64,000 nt of DNA from Opisthocomus hoazin (GCF_030867145.1 NC_134414.1:128414465-128478464); one strand, 5' to 3'; shown: positions 1 through 32,600, counted from the first letter of the stretch. Notes: a model not told the origin generated them from the sequence alone. Numbers and translations are program-made.

Positions 1-20267
<20,267 letters not shown>

Positions 20268-20470
20268 GTACAGTTCAAGCTGACAGATATGAGAAGATGC
20301 TTGATATAATCAGGCACAACTGAAAGCAGATATAGAAAAAAAATAAGCACTTACAGAAATAAACATCAAGTGAAAATCCAAAGAGACTGTATAGTGTATT
20401 CCATTCATTTTTTTTTGTGTTTCTATTTTGCCAAGCCTCAGGGATCAATAAAAGATTAGATCTTGCCAAC
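20268..20470 (+). other. MYH15: MYH15 3' UTR
   Basis: About 200 nt of AT-rich sequence after the stop. It contains AATAAA at 20358-20363 and again at 20447-20452. The exact cleavage site is inferred. Confidence 0.6.
20447..20452 (+). terminator. MYH15: Candidate MYH15 polyadenylation signal
   Basis: Canonical AATAAA hexamer 180 nt after the stop codon, in a suitable position to end a short myosin 3' UTR. The hexamer at 20358-20363 is an alternative. Confidence 0.5.
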
Positions 20471-21149
20471 ATCCCACTTCATTATGTTGGAACAAATCCT
20501 AATTGGCAGATCTCTGACAAAATCAAAACCAAGGGCAAATCCAGTCACGCTTCGCAGCCTCCTGTGTTCGATGTGCAGATTGTTAAAGCAGCACAGATTA
20601 AACCCGTGCAGGGGGACAACCCTTAAAGCTGGGATAATGCAGCTTCCATCTGTCCTGCCAGTCGGAGTCTGTATGAGTTTTGTAGGAGAGCAGGAAGCAA
20701 ACTTTTTCATAGGAACCGTCCGTTTAGAAGCTTCCACTACTACCAGCCAAAGGACATTTGTTCACCAGCTGCAGGAGAGACATAGGAGATGCTGTGGACA
20801 GACATGTCCCATCAGGACAGCCTGTGGCTCAGAAATATGGTGTTCTCTCAGATCTTTTCCACTTTTAAATAGGGAAGTTGTCTTTGCTTGAAATCAAAAT
20901 ACTAAATGAAATGTAAAACTGTAAGCCCTCTCTTTCCCTCATACTGAGAAAAACCCAAACCCTCAAACCGAAGCTTCTGCTGTGGAAACTTTTTCATTGT
21001 CCCTTTAGGATATCGAAGTTCCAGTTTTTCATGCCGACTCCTCACAGACAAGTGTCAACTGACTTACATACTTTTTTTTTTCTATCAGTTCAGTTGTTTT
21101 TTACTGTTGCTCAGATAATTACATTTCCATGTGGCTCTTAGTGTAATTG
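20471..21149. other. Convergent intergenic spacer between MYH15 and HHLA2
   Basis: Roughly 0.7 kb between the MYH15 polyadenylation signal (+) and the inferred HHLA2 3' end (-). A 142-codon open frame on + at 20463-20891 resembles no known protein and lacks splice or homology support. Confidence 0.5.
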
Positions 21150-21272
21150 AATAGGGAAGGTGAAGGAACTCTTTATTCTTCTCAGCAGCAATCTCAGTAG
21201 CATCTGTGTGTGCAGAGAAGGACTTTTTCCAGTATGTCAAGGTGCTCATATGACTCCTCTTCTTCTGGATTT
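21150..21272 (-). CDS. HHLA2: HHLA2 terminal exon (cytoplasmic tail and 3' UTR)
   Basis: On the minus strand, acceptor TTGATTAG at 21273-21274 starts the exon. An AATAAA hexamer at 21177-21172 would end it. Joined directly to the transmembrane exon in phase 0 it reads KSRRRGVI then stop at 21248-21246. In another phase it reads an acidic, tyrosine-bearing stretch [20 protein letters not shown] that stops before the AATAAA. Which is used depends on an unresolved small exon. Confidence 0.5.
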
Positions 21273-24200
21273 CTAATCAAAACCAAAATGTTTGTAAGAA
21301 CTATTAATGTGTAAAATTAATCGTACAGTGGGAACAGAACAAGACACACTCACTATAAAGATAAGTCAGTATTTTCCATTTTAACGTTAGTTAAGTAAAA
21401 TAAACATCCACACAACAGTGTAGAAACGTTCCTGTTTCTTCCATCTAGTTCTCCATCAATGTAACCAGAGCTGAGTTAACCTGTAAGCTGTTCCACTTCC
21501 TCTCATTATTCTATGTTAAAGGTCTCAAGAGGTCCCAAGATAAATGAATCTTGCTTAAATTCTTTAATTTAAACAGCTGCATCTCAAAAGTATATTATCA
21601 GCTCTAAAGCATGTTAGCCTTAAAATTGACTAATAAGAAGCATGCAAGTTAAACTCTAAGTGAGAGAAAAATGAAAAAAAGGCTGAGGCTCAATAATTTT
21701 AAAGTTGTCTTTCTTGGTGTGTTCATGTTGAATCTTGTGGTAACCTTCATAAAACAAATTCAGGGTGTGACAAAATCTTAAGGCCCAGGGAGTTGGAAGG
21801 TATATCTCTCCATGGATAGGGCTGTACTGTCAGACACAGAAACTTGTAGCCTAAGGACTAAGAGCTAAAGTTCTGTTTTTAAGGATACTCACCGCAAGTG
21901 CAGAGGAAGGAGACAGAATACTCTAAGACAGAGCCAGCCTATTACAAATGCACAAGAATAAAATGCATCTACTTGAAGATGCTGTACTCTAGTAAACAAG
22001 AGAGATGTGTAGAGAGATGAGATCACAGACTATACAGTTCTAACAGTCTCCTAAGCAAAGCGAGGAGTATAACTTTTCACACTGAAGTTTTGGTAAGCTT
22101 TGATGTTGGAGATAATGGAAACAGTAATTTGAGCCCTAATGAAGACTAGATATGAGCACTGTTAGAGGGACTTCGTGTTTTGGTTTGGGGTTTTTTTGGT
22201 CTTAAACACACGTGAGAGAAAATCAACCAGTTTGATTGATTTTAAAGCAAGTTATCAGAAAATATTTTGGATGCATAATCAACTTTTTCATCTTTTTATA
22301 GAGCACAGGAGAGCATCTGGTCAAGGGAAGGTCATGTTAACATTTTTACAGCCAAAATACTATTGCATAGAAATACCAAAGAGGGCCTTCTGGACACAGA
22401 AAATACCAAGAATGAGGACAATTTATTTATGCTGAGACTCATCATCCTACATTTTTAGTCTTTTTTGTACACTTTAATCCATGAAAAGTCAAAATTTTTG
22501 TTTTGGTGAAGCATTCAAGGTCTGGATTTAAGTTTAATAGTTTAATAGTACCTTAAGTTTAATAGTACCTTTAAAAATAAATCCCCCAATATTGTACATA
22601 CCTTGAAACAGACCCAGAAACAGACTCCTGCTACCAGCAGCACTGCAGCGGTCACTCCCAGCACAATTTTCCAAGCATTATCTGATTTTTCTTTAAAAAT
22701 ACAAATTCCAAGAAGTTTAACAGAAGTGCTTTATATCACGAATAATGTTTGGTATTGTTCAATAGGTATACCACAGCTATGATTTTTCTATTATTTAAAA
22801 TCTAAAAGCTATACTTTAGGGAGAATGTCTCAGTTTCTTTTTAATGTTACTAATACAACAATGCTCAAGTTACCTGACCCATACTATAAGACTTTAAAGT
22901 GATACTTCAAAGACTTAAGTGCAAATAGCTGAAAGCAGATTATTTTTACTTAATTGTGCTGATACAAAATTCCATGTGTGCTCATGTAATATGATTTGAC
23001 AACTTCTTAACACAAGTCCCATTTAAAAACAATCAACTGCCCAGTATGGTAAACACTGCCTCCAGGTACAGAGCTTGGTGCCATTAATGGTACTACTGAT
23101 TTCCAGTAGAACAACTCACTAAGCCTTATCCTGCCTGGACTACAGATTTCATTATTGTATTGCAAAATCTTTGCAACTTTCATCTAAAATGTTTCCCAGC
23201 TTCACGATGCAACCATGCATTCCAGGTGGGCACAAGAAGCAGCAGATCCTCAGATGGGTGGTAACAACAGATTCCACAGGAGATAAGAGCCCACCTAGCA
23301 GAAACCTCTCCACCTCATGAAGTGTCTCATTACTCCAGCCAAGTTCAACAACGTGAGAACACTCAGACCTGGAGGCCTCATTCCTTTAAATACGGTTCTT
23401 CTACTTCAGGCTTCCTTTCCACTGCTGTGTCTCATCCAAAGAATTTGAAAAATTCTACACTCCTCTGGAAGTTCCCTCAGGATGTCTGTCAAACAGTTAA
23501 AAAATGAGAACTGCAAAACCAGAGCGCTTAATCTAGTCATTGCCGTTGGCTTGGCTCTGTCCCCATATGCAGACCTATGTTCACATTTTGTCAGCTCCTT
23601 TGCTAAAGCAGCTTTAAGCTGCAGCCTTTCCTTACACAGGAGAAAGCCTTTGAAATGACTGTATATTCATCTCACTTTTCCCCTTAAAAGTCTCCTTTTC
23701 AGTGGCACTTGGAAATCTTTCTGATGGTTGAGCACTTGCTGTGCTACAACCACTATCCAACATATAGATCTAGCTCGTTCCCTCATGCCCTACCAACTCT
23801 ATCTGCTCATCTGCTTTCAGCCTGTGTGCTGCCACAAAGATGCTAATCTCTCTGGTGTCTACTCTGTTCCGTAAAACACATTCCTGGTCCACAAGCAGGA
23901 AAATTCTGCGAGCAGCACAGTAATTTAGCCACTGAAGAGGGAATTTATATCACCTGTGGCTACTGTCAGATCCATCCACAGAGAGCAGCTAGAGAAAAGC
24001 ATTTGTAAGAGGATGATCCAAATCATATTCGGACTGAACAGGTGCATGTGTCCGGCTCCAGCAAATGTACTGGGAAACTGATGGACTTGTGCACATAACT
24101 TAGAGGCACAATATCAGGTTTACAGGATAAGGAATATTATGCTGGAATTTGAGCTGCAAGGAATTGTGTTTGTCTGACTTAACTGTTTTCTTTAATCTAA

Positions 24201-27200
24201 CTCCCCTCCTTTAGGTTGCATATAGCTACTGCCATTTAAAACACACCCTACATCAAGATTTCACACTGAAACTAAGCTAACACGGGGGAGGGGGGAAAAA
24301 GGAAGACAAAAATATGAAATTATTATCACTTCTTCTAGCCCCTTTTCTGCTATGTTCCCTCTTTCATGTCCTACTGGCTTGTTTCAAGTTCTCTTCTTTC
24401 TTAAAAAAGAAAACAAAACAAAAGAGGTGCTCTATATTAGTTCTCAGTCTTTTAGCCGATTGTATGTAATTCCCTAAAATGCCTATATGCTACTGTTTTA
24501 ATGTGGTTTTTTCCTCCTCTCTTTGGACTGAGGTTTAAACAGTATACTATTTTTGAATAAATCTCTAATTTGTTTGCACTATAATTTTAGAAAGCTGGTG
24601 TAAATTTTCCTAACCTTAGGTAAGAGTTTTCAATAGATAAAAAAATTAATCAGTAAGTCTCCTTGAAACTGGAGACAATGAAATAACTGTAACTAAGATT
24701 TCACAGCTGAAAATTTACTACGGTTCATAAAAACACAGGCATGCATCACATCCCCAGATCTGAAAAAGGCCTGCTGTGTAGAATTAAAGCTTTGAAAATA
24801 ACAACTGTCTGTTCTCCTCAACAAGGTTTTTTCTGCAGGCAAATTCATACCACCTCTTTGGGCTTCCCTTCATCTCCCTACTACCTTCAAAAATCGTATT
24901 TGCTATTAGCTGAGCATTTAGGACATGATTCTGAGAGTTTCCCCATGCCCTCAGCTCTGAGGGCAGTCAGTGGCAACTGAGAGCAGCCATCAGTTTTGAG
25001 ACCTTTGCCACAGCAAGCTGCTGACTGAAAAAAAAGAAAGTTTTAAACTTTTAAACTTCAAATCTTTAAATAAATAGATCTTAGGTAATGTTTTGTTCCT
25101 GGACAACAATAAGAAAATGTCTCTTCTGCCCACCTGTACTAGTTACACAAGATGATTTTTCTTAATATTTTACAGATTTCTGACTGACCCTTTGGCTCTG
25201 CATTCCACTCACTGGTCCCCATCCTCTTAAGTGGAAAGAGTGGCAACTTACCAACTTGCAAAGTTCTCACAGTAAGTTTTGTGTGGTGAGGTGTTGAAAC
25301 ATTACACAGGTATTCTCCACTGTTTTTTGTAGTAAGATCATGCAACATCAGTGAAAAGTCATTTTGGTTAATCTCGACTCCAGGCTGGTAAGAGTGATAT
25401 GTACCATTGAAGGAAGCCAGGACTGAAATCACTGCATTTCTGTTTAATGTCCAGACAATGCTGAAATCTTCAGTGTTTGTAGTGTTATTGCTGTAATCAC
25501 AAGGAATTGCAGTGCTATTTCCTTCCACGTTAGACAGCTGGTCTGAAACAGATAATTGAATAATTCTCTGTAATTTTTTTTTGAAAATACTGTGAAGGTT
25601 ATTTAGACATTTTCTGATTTTTTTCTGAAGTCTGATACTACTGTGGACAAATATAAAAACATATTTCACTATTTTGATACCATATTCAAACATCACAGTA
25701 TGCTTCTAGAAGCATCTGAAGACTTCAAATTCAAACCTGTCTTACATTAAAAAAATTTATCTATTTGGTATTAGCTATACTTATAAAAATTATTTTGTTT
25801 TCATTTGCCTATTTCTCCTCTAATTGAGGGGTTCATTAACAAAAGTGATTCAGCCTAGTCTCAGTCACCGTGTACAGTAGCATGAAATTCCACATATTGA
25901 GAGCAGAGAGAAAACGTCACCAGACACCTGCACATTTAAAGCAGAAGGGTAAAACTGCTACAACATCATTTAATTAAAAGAATGAAAAGATTGTATTTTG
26001 TTAGAAATAACTTTCAGCTATAGTGGACTTAAGTACTTTACCTGTCTGCGTGGAACACTTACAATTAATGAATAGCTTTAAAAAAAAAGGAAGGGGAAGG
26101 AAAGAGCAGGTAAATAGAGCTAATAGCTACTGTGCAAAATCCTAATATAAGACAAATTAATGTCATAAGGCTACTATCAATCTGACAGCAGGGATTTGCT
26201 GCAAAGGAAGGTTGTGGTGGCTGGCAGTCTGCTGGAAAGGAAGCGAATACATGAATACGACATGGTATAATCACGCTTGGTTTCTGTGTGTGGGGCTGCA
26301 AACCATGCGGACAAAACAAAAGTGTGCCTCACACTGCTATTATATAAGGAAAAGGAAAGCAGTACATTTTAAAAATGTTCCAGTGAGAGGATAGATGGAT
26401 GCAGGGAAATTAATACAAAAGTGTAATGAAATGTAACGACTTCTCTTGTGGACCAGAAGGATAGATTAACAAAATACACACTTCTAGTACACTTGTTACC
26501 TACTATGATGCCATACTTGAAACCTTCCATATTATAAGATATGGTATGTAAATTAAAAACTGCACTCGTTGTGAGGCATATGCAGTGGTTTAGGAACTGA
26601 GAGTGTCTGGGTACACTGTAGGGGGAAATCAGGGCAATGGAAGCAGCCATGCACATCTCACAGGGGAATTGCTCTTGCATTGCTCTTGATCCAGTTAAAA
26701 AGTATTTCCTAAGAAACAGCAGAGGTTGAAAAGTATCAGTTATTTACTTGAACTGAATTTCCAGTGAAATTCAGGAGGAGGACAAAATGGAGCACTGAAA
26801 TTTCATAGCCTCATTTTTCCTTAACTAACAAAATGAGCTGCTGTTTGCTCAAATGCAAACAGTGCTTGCTGCTCTCCACTCCCATGCACCCCCAGCACTC
26901 AACCCACGGAACTTAAGAACATGCGTGAAGAGAAGTACAATGAAAGGATCTAACAGTACTGATGAAAGTCTGGCCAAAGATGGGAAATGGACTGAGTAAG
27001 GAGCACATGCATCTAGAGCAGCAGGCAAACTTTCACTTCCCTCACATAATCCACAGGTTCACTACGGTTTCCATGTATTTTGTCTGAGTTCATTCTTTTC
27101 ATGACAGAGTGTAAAGTTTGATTATTAGGCACCTCTTGAAAATACAGAAGAAATGTTCAGAGTAAAGCTATCTTACAGCAGTGTGAGCTACCCGCTCTCA

Positions 27201-29604
27201 TCCCTACTTCTTGGACATATGCTGCCTTGTAATTGCAGCAGATGAGTTTTAGAGAGGAAGGCGCATCCTTCTGCACCATCCATATTCATGATGCCCCACT
27301 GCAGAAATACTGTGTTTAATTTGGCTCTGAAACCAGCTGTGACATTCAGTAACGATGCAGGAAGACTTCCATTCATTCCTACCTTGCATCTTCCATTCAG
27401 CAGTCCACTCTTCATGAGGGAGATGAATACGACAGTAGTAAGAATCAGCTGTGTTTATAATGTTCTGGTCACTTCTAAGTGAATAGAGAACTCCATCCCT
27501 GGTTTCCTCTTGATCTGTTTCTTGGACAGATGTATTTCCTTGCGTCCAAGATATACGTGGTGCTGGATAAGTGAGAAAGGCATAGCACTTCAGCATCCTT
27601 CCTGTGTCTGTCTTTTGGTATTCCAGTGCATAATAAGAGGAAACTGTAGATTTAAAAAAAAAAAATTACAAATTCAGTCCTACTACTTTCAAAATCGTTT
27701 TTAACTTGAAGTGATTGATCTTCTGAAATAACATTGGGAAGAATAAACATAACAGAGCAAAACTTAATCCATGTTTTGATTTCTAAAGAAAGCATAGCAC
27801 TACTTGCTGTCAATGCCAGGGTCTGTACTGTTCTGAGAAGCTATATAACGTTTTAAAACTCAAGCACAGTACCCAGCTACCGCTCAGAAATCACCACGTA
27901 GTAGCTTATGAGAACAAGTGCTGTCTTGTAATTTTTCAACTCACGTTACAACACTTCACCAGAGAAAATGAATTACTTGATAACACCATCAGGCCCAAAA
28001 GGTGCTCTGTTGGGCTGGAGCATTTTGATTCCATGTGAGAAATAACAGGAGAAAATCTGTTGGTGTAATCCCATTTCCACTGGCACAATCCAAGCACTTC
28101 TGATGTTTTACTGACCTCTTACACGCAGTGTGACTTCCACATCCGTTGCAGTTTGCTGTGTTCCCACATAGCACTTATAAAGGCCCTCATCAATCAAAGT
28201 CAGGTTACTAAGTTTCAAGGAGGCATTTCCACTAGGAATGTTCTCATGGAAAAGGTGTGTTCTGTCTCTGTAATCTGGGTCTTGTTTTTCCAGATGATCC
28301 CTCTGGTAGTAGTAGCTATGCACATTTTTGTCCCCTTTCATCCAGTAAATTACTTCATCATCCCCAGGTGGGAAAGGACAAGGGAGGATGCAATCCTTGG
28401 AAAACAGCCCCGTTACTGTTTCCTGTTCTGTAAAACCTAAAGCCCACAAGTACAAAGGAAGAAGTTAAATCTCTTGTCCCTGACAAAAAGAATGCTCTGG
28501 CAGGCAGCACATTCCTACTGAGTGTGCCAACGGCTCTTTCACGGCTTTTCTGTAGCATGAGTCTCTGGGACAGCAAAGGTCTTCACTTGGCTTAACCAAT
28601 ATTATACCACAGAGCTCTGGTCTTTTAACTCGTAATCAGTTTAAGGAGATACCCTGAGTAACCACCTACATATTCAAATCAGCACATCACCACCTTAACA
28701 CCTGAGCTTCAAATGTGTTTCCAAAAGCACCACTTTCAACACCAAAACCTTTTGAGCTGCAGCTTGCTACTCACTCAAACTTTCATAGCACCGTGTTGCA
28801 ATGACCTAGGTTAGCAAAAACCCTCACAGAGTGCCCAGCAGTTGTACCATCACAGGAAGAAAGGACACGATGGTGTAACCGACAGGAAGCACAGAACTTC
28901 TTCAAACAGCTTCACCACCACAGACAGTGTCAGGGACGTAATTAAGGGGTGGATTCCTCAAAATTAATTCACCTAAGTGGTAGCATCTAATTGTTGTTAA
29001 TATTTAATTTAGGCCTTGCTGGCATAGAAGAACAATTTTAAATAAATCTTATTTAAAACTGACTGCATTAACTTAGCAGTCCATCGTATGGACCTTCTTA
29101 GCCAATGCCAGACAACCTGTTAGGCTGGAAGTGAGTGTCCAGCTGCAGATGTCTTCTTGGAAATTTTGATGCCCTCTCCAGCTGCAGGGCAATTTGGATC
29201 ACTTTTCCTCAGCCTCCTCAGGGCAAAGTCAACCAATGTACTTCAATCCATTTTCAGTACAAACTGACACCTACTGCCTACTGAGCAGTCACATGATGCT
29301 CTCCGCCAGCTGAGCTGTGGGGCAGAATCATGGGCAGGTAACAGTTTGGGTGCTCAGTGGCCATGACCACCCACGCAGCCATCTTCCAAACAGTCGTCTT
29401 TTGCTTTGGGAGTGTCTTACATCACCCCAAATTGATTCTTTACCATCAATAAACAGTGTTTTAATTAATTATTTCCCCCTATTAAAAAATGAGTAATAAT
29501 TGTCTTATTATTTTTCATAAACAATAGAGCTAAAACCTACCCCAAAGTGCAGCACCTATGTGAAATAAATAGATGACAAGAGATGGTATTTTCTGCCCCT
29601 TCAT
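21150..29604 (-). CDS. HHLA2: HHLA2-like B7-family immune ligand (V-C-V immunoglobulin, type I membrane protein)
   Basis: On the minus strand the exons are 29604-29541 (signal peptide), 28436-28116 (IgV), 27643-27383 (IgC), 25542-25252 (IgV) and 22690-22602 (transmembrane), with a tail exon beginning at 21272. The first five give 342 uninterrupted codons. All Ig exons are phase 1-1, as is standard for Ig-domain shuffling. Each domain has its pair of disulphide cysteines and there are several N-glycosylation sequons. A V-C-V ectodomain next to MYH15 and IFT57 identifies HHLA2 (B7-H7). From family knowledge, HHLA2 on antigen-presenting cells acts on T and NK cells through TMIGD2 (costimulatory) and KIR3DL3 (inhibitory, in primates); rodents have lost the gene. 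Whether avian receptors are equivalent is unknown. Only the cytoplasmic tail splicing and any 5' noncoding exon remain unresolved. Confidence 0.82.
21172..21177 (-). terminator. HHLA2: Candidate HHLA2 polyadenylation signal
   Basis: AATAAA on the minus strand (TTTATT on +), about 95 nt after the tail-exon acceptor. It places the HHLA2 3' end tail to tail with MYH15, about 0.7 kb away. Confidence 0.5.
21884..21940 (-). CDS. HHLA2: Possible small HHLA2 cytoplasmic exon
   Basis: On the minus strand a consensus donor GCG|GTGAGT sits just inside this interval. Two acceptors are possible upstream of it, giving a 30-nt exon (acceptor TGTCTTAG, phase kept) or a 46-nt exon (acceptor TTGTAATAG). No homology decides between them or confirms use. 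Confidence 0.25.
22602..22690 (-). CDS. HHLA2: HHLA2 transmembrane exon
   Basis: 89 nt beginning EKSDNAWK, then the hydrophobic helix [21 protein letters not shown] and a terminal lysine. Acceptor TTTAAAG, donor AAG|GTATGT, ending in phase 0. A single membrane-spanning segment followed by a basic residue fits a type I protein. Not visible as a separate open frame in any simple scan because it is short. Confidence 0.82.
22691..25251 (-). other. HHLA2: HHLA2 intron between second IgV and transmembrane exons
   Basis: About 2.6 kb, AT-rich, with no recognised exon or transposon. Short open frames on both strands have no family resemblance. Confidence 0.5.
25252..25542 (-). CDS. HHLA2: HHLA2 second IgV domain exon
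   Basis: 97 codons, phase 1-1. Begins [20 protein letters not shown] after acceptor TTTCAG and ends [10 protein letters not shown]. The cysteine pair is IPCDY and YLCNVS, with the core tryptophan in IVWTLN. Sequons NST, NTT, NGT and NVS make this the most heavily glycosylated domain. Donor GTTG|GTAAGT. The open frame extends upstream into the intron, but the acceptor fixes the start. Confidence 0.88.
25543..27382 (-). other. HHLA2: HHLA2 intron between IgC and second IgV exons
   Basis: About 1.8 kb with no recognised coding or repeat content. Confidence 0.5.
27383..27643 (-). CDS. HHLA2: HHLA2 IgC domain exon
   Basis: 87 codons, phase 1-1. Begins [20 protein letters not shown] after acceptor TCTACAG and ends [10 protein letters not shown]. 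The disulphide pair is LKCYAF and YYCRIH, with the core tryptophan in ISWTQG. A NTS sequon is present. The shorter strand layout fits a C-type domain. Donor CAAG|GTAGGA. Confidence 0.88.
28116..28436 (-). CDS. HHLA2: HHLA2 first IgV domain exon
   Basis: 107 codons, phase 1-1. It begins after acceptor TTTAG with [20 protein letters not shown] and ends [10 protein letters not shown]. The disulphide cysteines are in CILPC and YKCYVG. The IgV landmarks VIYWMKG (core tryptophan) and [11 protein letters not shown] (D-x-G-x-Y-x-C) are present. Sequons NAS and NLT are visible. The donor is AGAG|GTCAGT. Confidence 0.9.
28437..29540 (-). other. HHLA2: HHLA2 intron between signal-peptide and first IgV exons
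   Basis: About 1.1 kb with no recognised coding or repeat content. Confidence 0.5.
29541..29604 (-). CDS. HHLA2: HHLA2 signal-peptide exon
   Basis: Read on the minus strand: ATG at 29604-29602 with a purine at -3, then [20 protein letters not shown] and W, with the glycine codon split after one base. The donor is G|GTAGGT. A short basic N-region followed by a hydrophobic core is typical of a cleavable signal peptide. Too short to stand out as an open frame by itself. Confidence 0.8.
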
Positions 29605-32600
29605 GTCTTCCTTGGTTCATAGTAGACTCATGTCAAACTGACAACATAAAAGGAGGGGAGAAAAACCTGTTTAAATGCAGGTAAAAGACATATCCTAATT
29701 ATGTCATTTCCTTTGTACAGCTTATTAACGACTGCAGGTCTTTGTATCATGTTTTTTGTTTGCAACAGTCTTGGCCCAGATTTTTGGCCTTATGGTCATT
29801 ATGTGATACTATACATTTCATAACGATGGAGGCCCTCTCATTACTATGTAATCCCTTGCAGACTAATACTTGCTGGTTTTTTTTAATAAACAGAAAGTGT
29901 TTACCCTCAGTGTTCTTACAGGGGTAGGGACCATTAATCTCCATCATTCATGAACAGGACCCCAAGGAAAATTGGTCAAGTGCTATTTCCAAAAGGGTAT
30001 CAGATGTCCCTTGTCAAGCCCGATTTTTCTACCCCCTTAAATATACTTGACTACTGCAGCATTTGACTTTCTGAGGTGGGAAATTTGCCTGCATTTGCAA
30101 ATATTGCAGACATAAAGAACTTTTCACACTTTGCTCTTTGCCAGATCAAAAGGGCTTCAGCTGAACTTCCAAAAATGCATGTATGGAAGTCTAGGGTAGG
30201 AATGCAAAGGAGGACGAGGTTCTCTGCAGCGCAGAAATTACCTCATGAATCAAATAGGTTGAAAAGAGTCTAAAGAGCTTTCCCTAACTCCTTTTCGCCT
30301 CCCCAAAGGACAGCTATATGTACCATTCCTTACTTACGCTGGGCACAGGTTTAGCCAGGCTTGCTTGCCAGTTCTTTTAATATTAATGAATACTCTTACC
30401 TGGTGTCTGTCACTGATATAGGGGCATCAAAATATTAAACCTGAGACAGAGATGATGAAAGAGTAAAACCAACACTTATGATTTGTGTATTTGTTCCATG
30501 TTAGCAGCAATTCCCAGTATCTGCATTCTTTTCCTCCTTGCCTTGGCAAGTGTTGTACATTACATTTTATTGCATTATTTACTCATTTGTCCATCACTTC
30601 CAACTTGATTAATACAATATATAGTGCTTGACTTTTGAATTTCAGAAACTGCAGTCCATGCTGAATTTCCCTTAGTGAGCAATGTGCCACGTTTAATCAT
30701 AGAATGGTAAGGGTTGGAAGGGACCTTAAAGATCATCTGGTTCCAACCCCCCCCCTCCACGAGCAGGGATATCTTCCACTAGACCAGGTTGCTCAGAGCT
30801 CCAACCAACCTGGCCTTGAACACTGCCAGGGAGAGGGCAGCCACAGCTTCTCTGGGCAGCCTGTTCCAGTGTTTCACCACCCTCATGGTGAAGAATTTCG
30901 TCCTAATACCTAATGTAAATCTGCCCTCTTTTAGTTTACAGCCATTCCCCCTTGTCACTACACGCCCTTGTGAAAAGTCCCTCTCCATCCTGCCTGTAGG
31001 CCCCCTTCAGGTACTGGAAGGCTGCTACAAGGTCACCCTGGAGCCTTCTCTTCTCCAGGCTGAACAGCCCCAACTCTCTCAGCCTTTCCTGGTAGGAGAG
31101 GCACTCCAGCCCTCTGATCATCTTTGTGGCCCTCCTCCAGACCCACTCCAACACATCCATGTCCTTCCTATGTTGGGGGCCCCAGAGCTGGACGCAGTAC
31201 TCCAGGTGCGGTCTCACGAGAGCGGAGTAAAAGGGCAGAATCACCTCCCTTGACCTGCTGGCCACGCTTCTCTTGATGCAGCCCAGCATACGGCTGGCTT
31301 TCTGGGCTACAAGCGCACATTGCCAGCTCATGTTAAGCTTCTCATCCACCAGTACCCCCAAGTCCTTCTCCTCGGGGCTGCTCTCGAGCCACTCTCTGCC
31401 CAGCCTGTACTTGTATTTTGCATTGCCCCGACCCATGTGCTGGACCTTGCACTCGGCCTTTTTGAACTTCATGAGGTTCACACAGGCCCACCTCTCCAGC
31501 CTGTCAAGGTCCCTCTGAATGGCATCCCTTCCCTCCAGCGTGTCAACCACACCACACAGCTTGGTGTCATCGGAAAACTTGCTGAGGGTGCACTCAGTCT
31601 CACTGTCCATGTCACTGACAAAGATATTAAATAGCACCGGCCCCAGTACCGACCCCTGAGGCACACCACTCGTCACTGGTCTCCACCTGGACATCGAGCC
31701 ATTGACTGTAACTCTTTGAGTGCGTCCATCAAGCCAGTTCCTTATCCAGTGAGTGGTCCGTCTGTCAAATCCATGTGCTTCCAATTTAGAGACAAGGACA
31801 TCATGCGGGACAGTGTCGACTGCCTTGCATTAACAGACAGTCATGTTTAATGGGCAGTGATGCTCTGAGAGTAACACGGTTCCAACAGTACGTCTGCAAT
31901 GCCTTTGGTGGCTGCATCAAGGAGTAAGGCCTTGACAGGGCAGGCTGCCTCGCATCTTCTAGCTGTACTCCATAACGGTGTACTGAAATACAGAACTATA
32001 ACTGGTTACCTGAAAATTTTCATGTTCAGCACAAATCTTAGCTTTGGATCTTCCTATCGTAGTGTGTTAGAAAAATGTTTGTTGGTCTGCAGAAAAATCT
32101 GAGGAGTGTAGGCTCTGGCCAGCCTTCTCAGCAGGTCTGGAGTTTTACATGCATAAAATATACGTATCCTAATCGTTAGACATACACTGCAAAGTACTGA
32201 ATAAACAGACTTTTCCTGTTTGTTGCAGACCTAAATGGCACAACCAAGAAATCATGCCCTAAGGCTTTGTAGTGAAATATCAGTACGAATTTATTTATAC
32301 AGACAGAGTACAGTTAGAATTAAGATCACTGTAGTCCTGCCAATTACTGATGCTCCAGTTTTCAGGAGATTTATTTCATACAGAACCACCACGGACTCAG
32401 CTGGGCAGCAGCTCAGCCAGGGTTTCTGAGAGCAAGGCAAGGCACTAAAATGCATCTTCCAAGACACACTGAACTGCTCAAACAGTGGTGGGGCAGCACT
32501 GTACTTGCTTTGGCCACTACAGGAAATGAACATCAAAAGGCACATGCTTTCTTTTTCTTCTGCTAGTCAGTGACCAAACCATGTGTCCTATGACCTGCCT

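Noticed and set aside
20463..20891. 142-codon open frame downstream of MYH15
   Set aside because: No domain or motif, overlaps the MYH15 3' end, and a second frame overlaps it on the other strand; consistent with chance.
25139..25696. 185-codon minus-strand open frame as a single-exon protein
   Set aside because: Its middle is the second IgV exon of HHLA2; the ends read through the acceptor at 25543 and donor at 25251 into introns.
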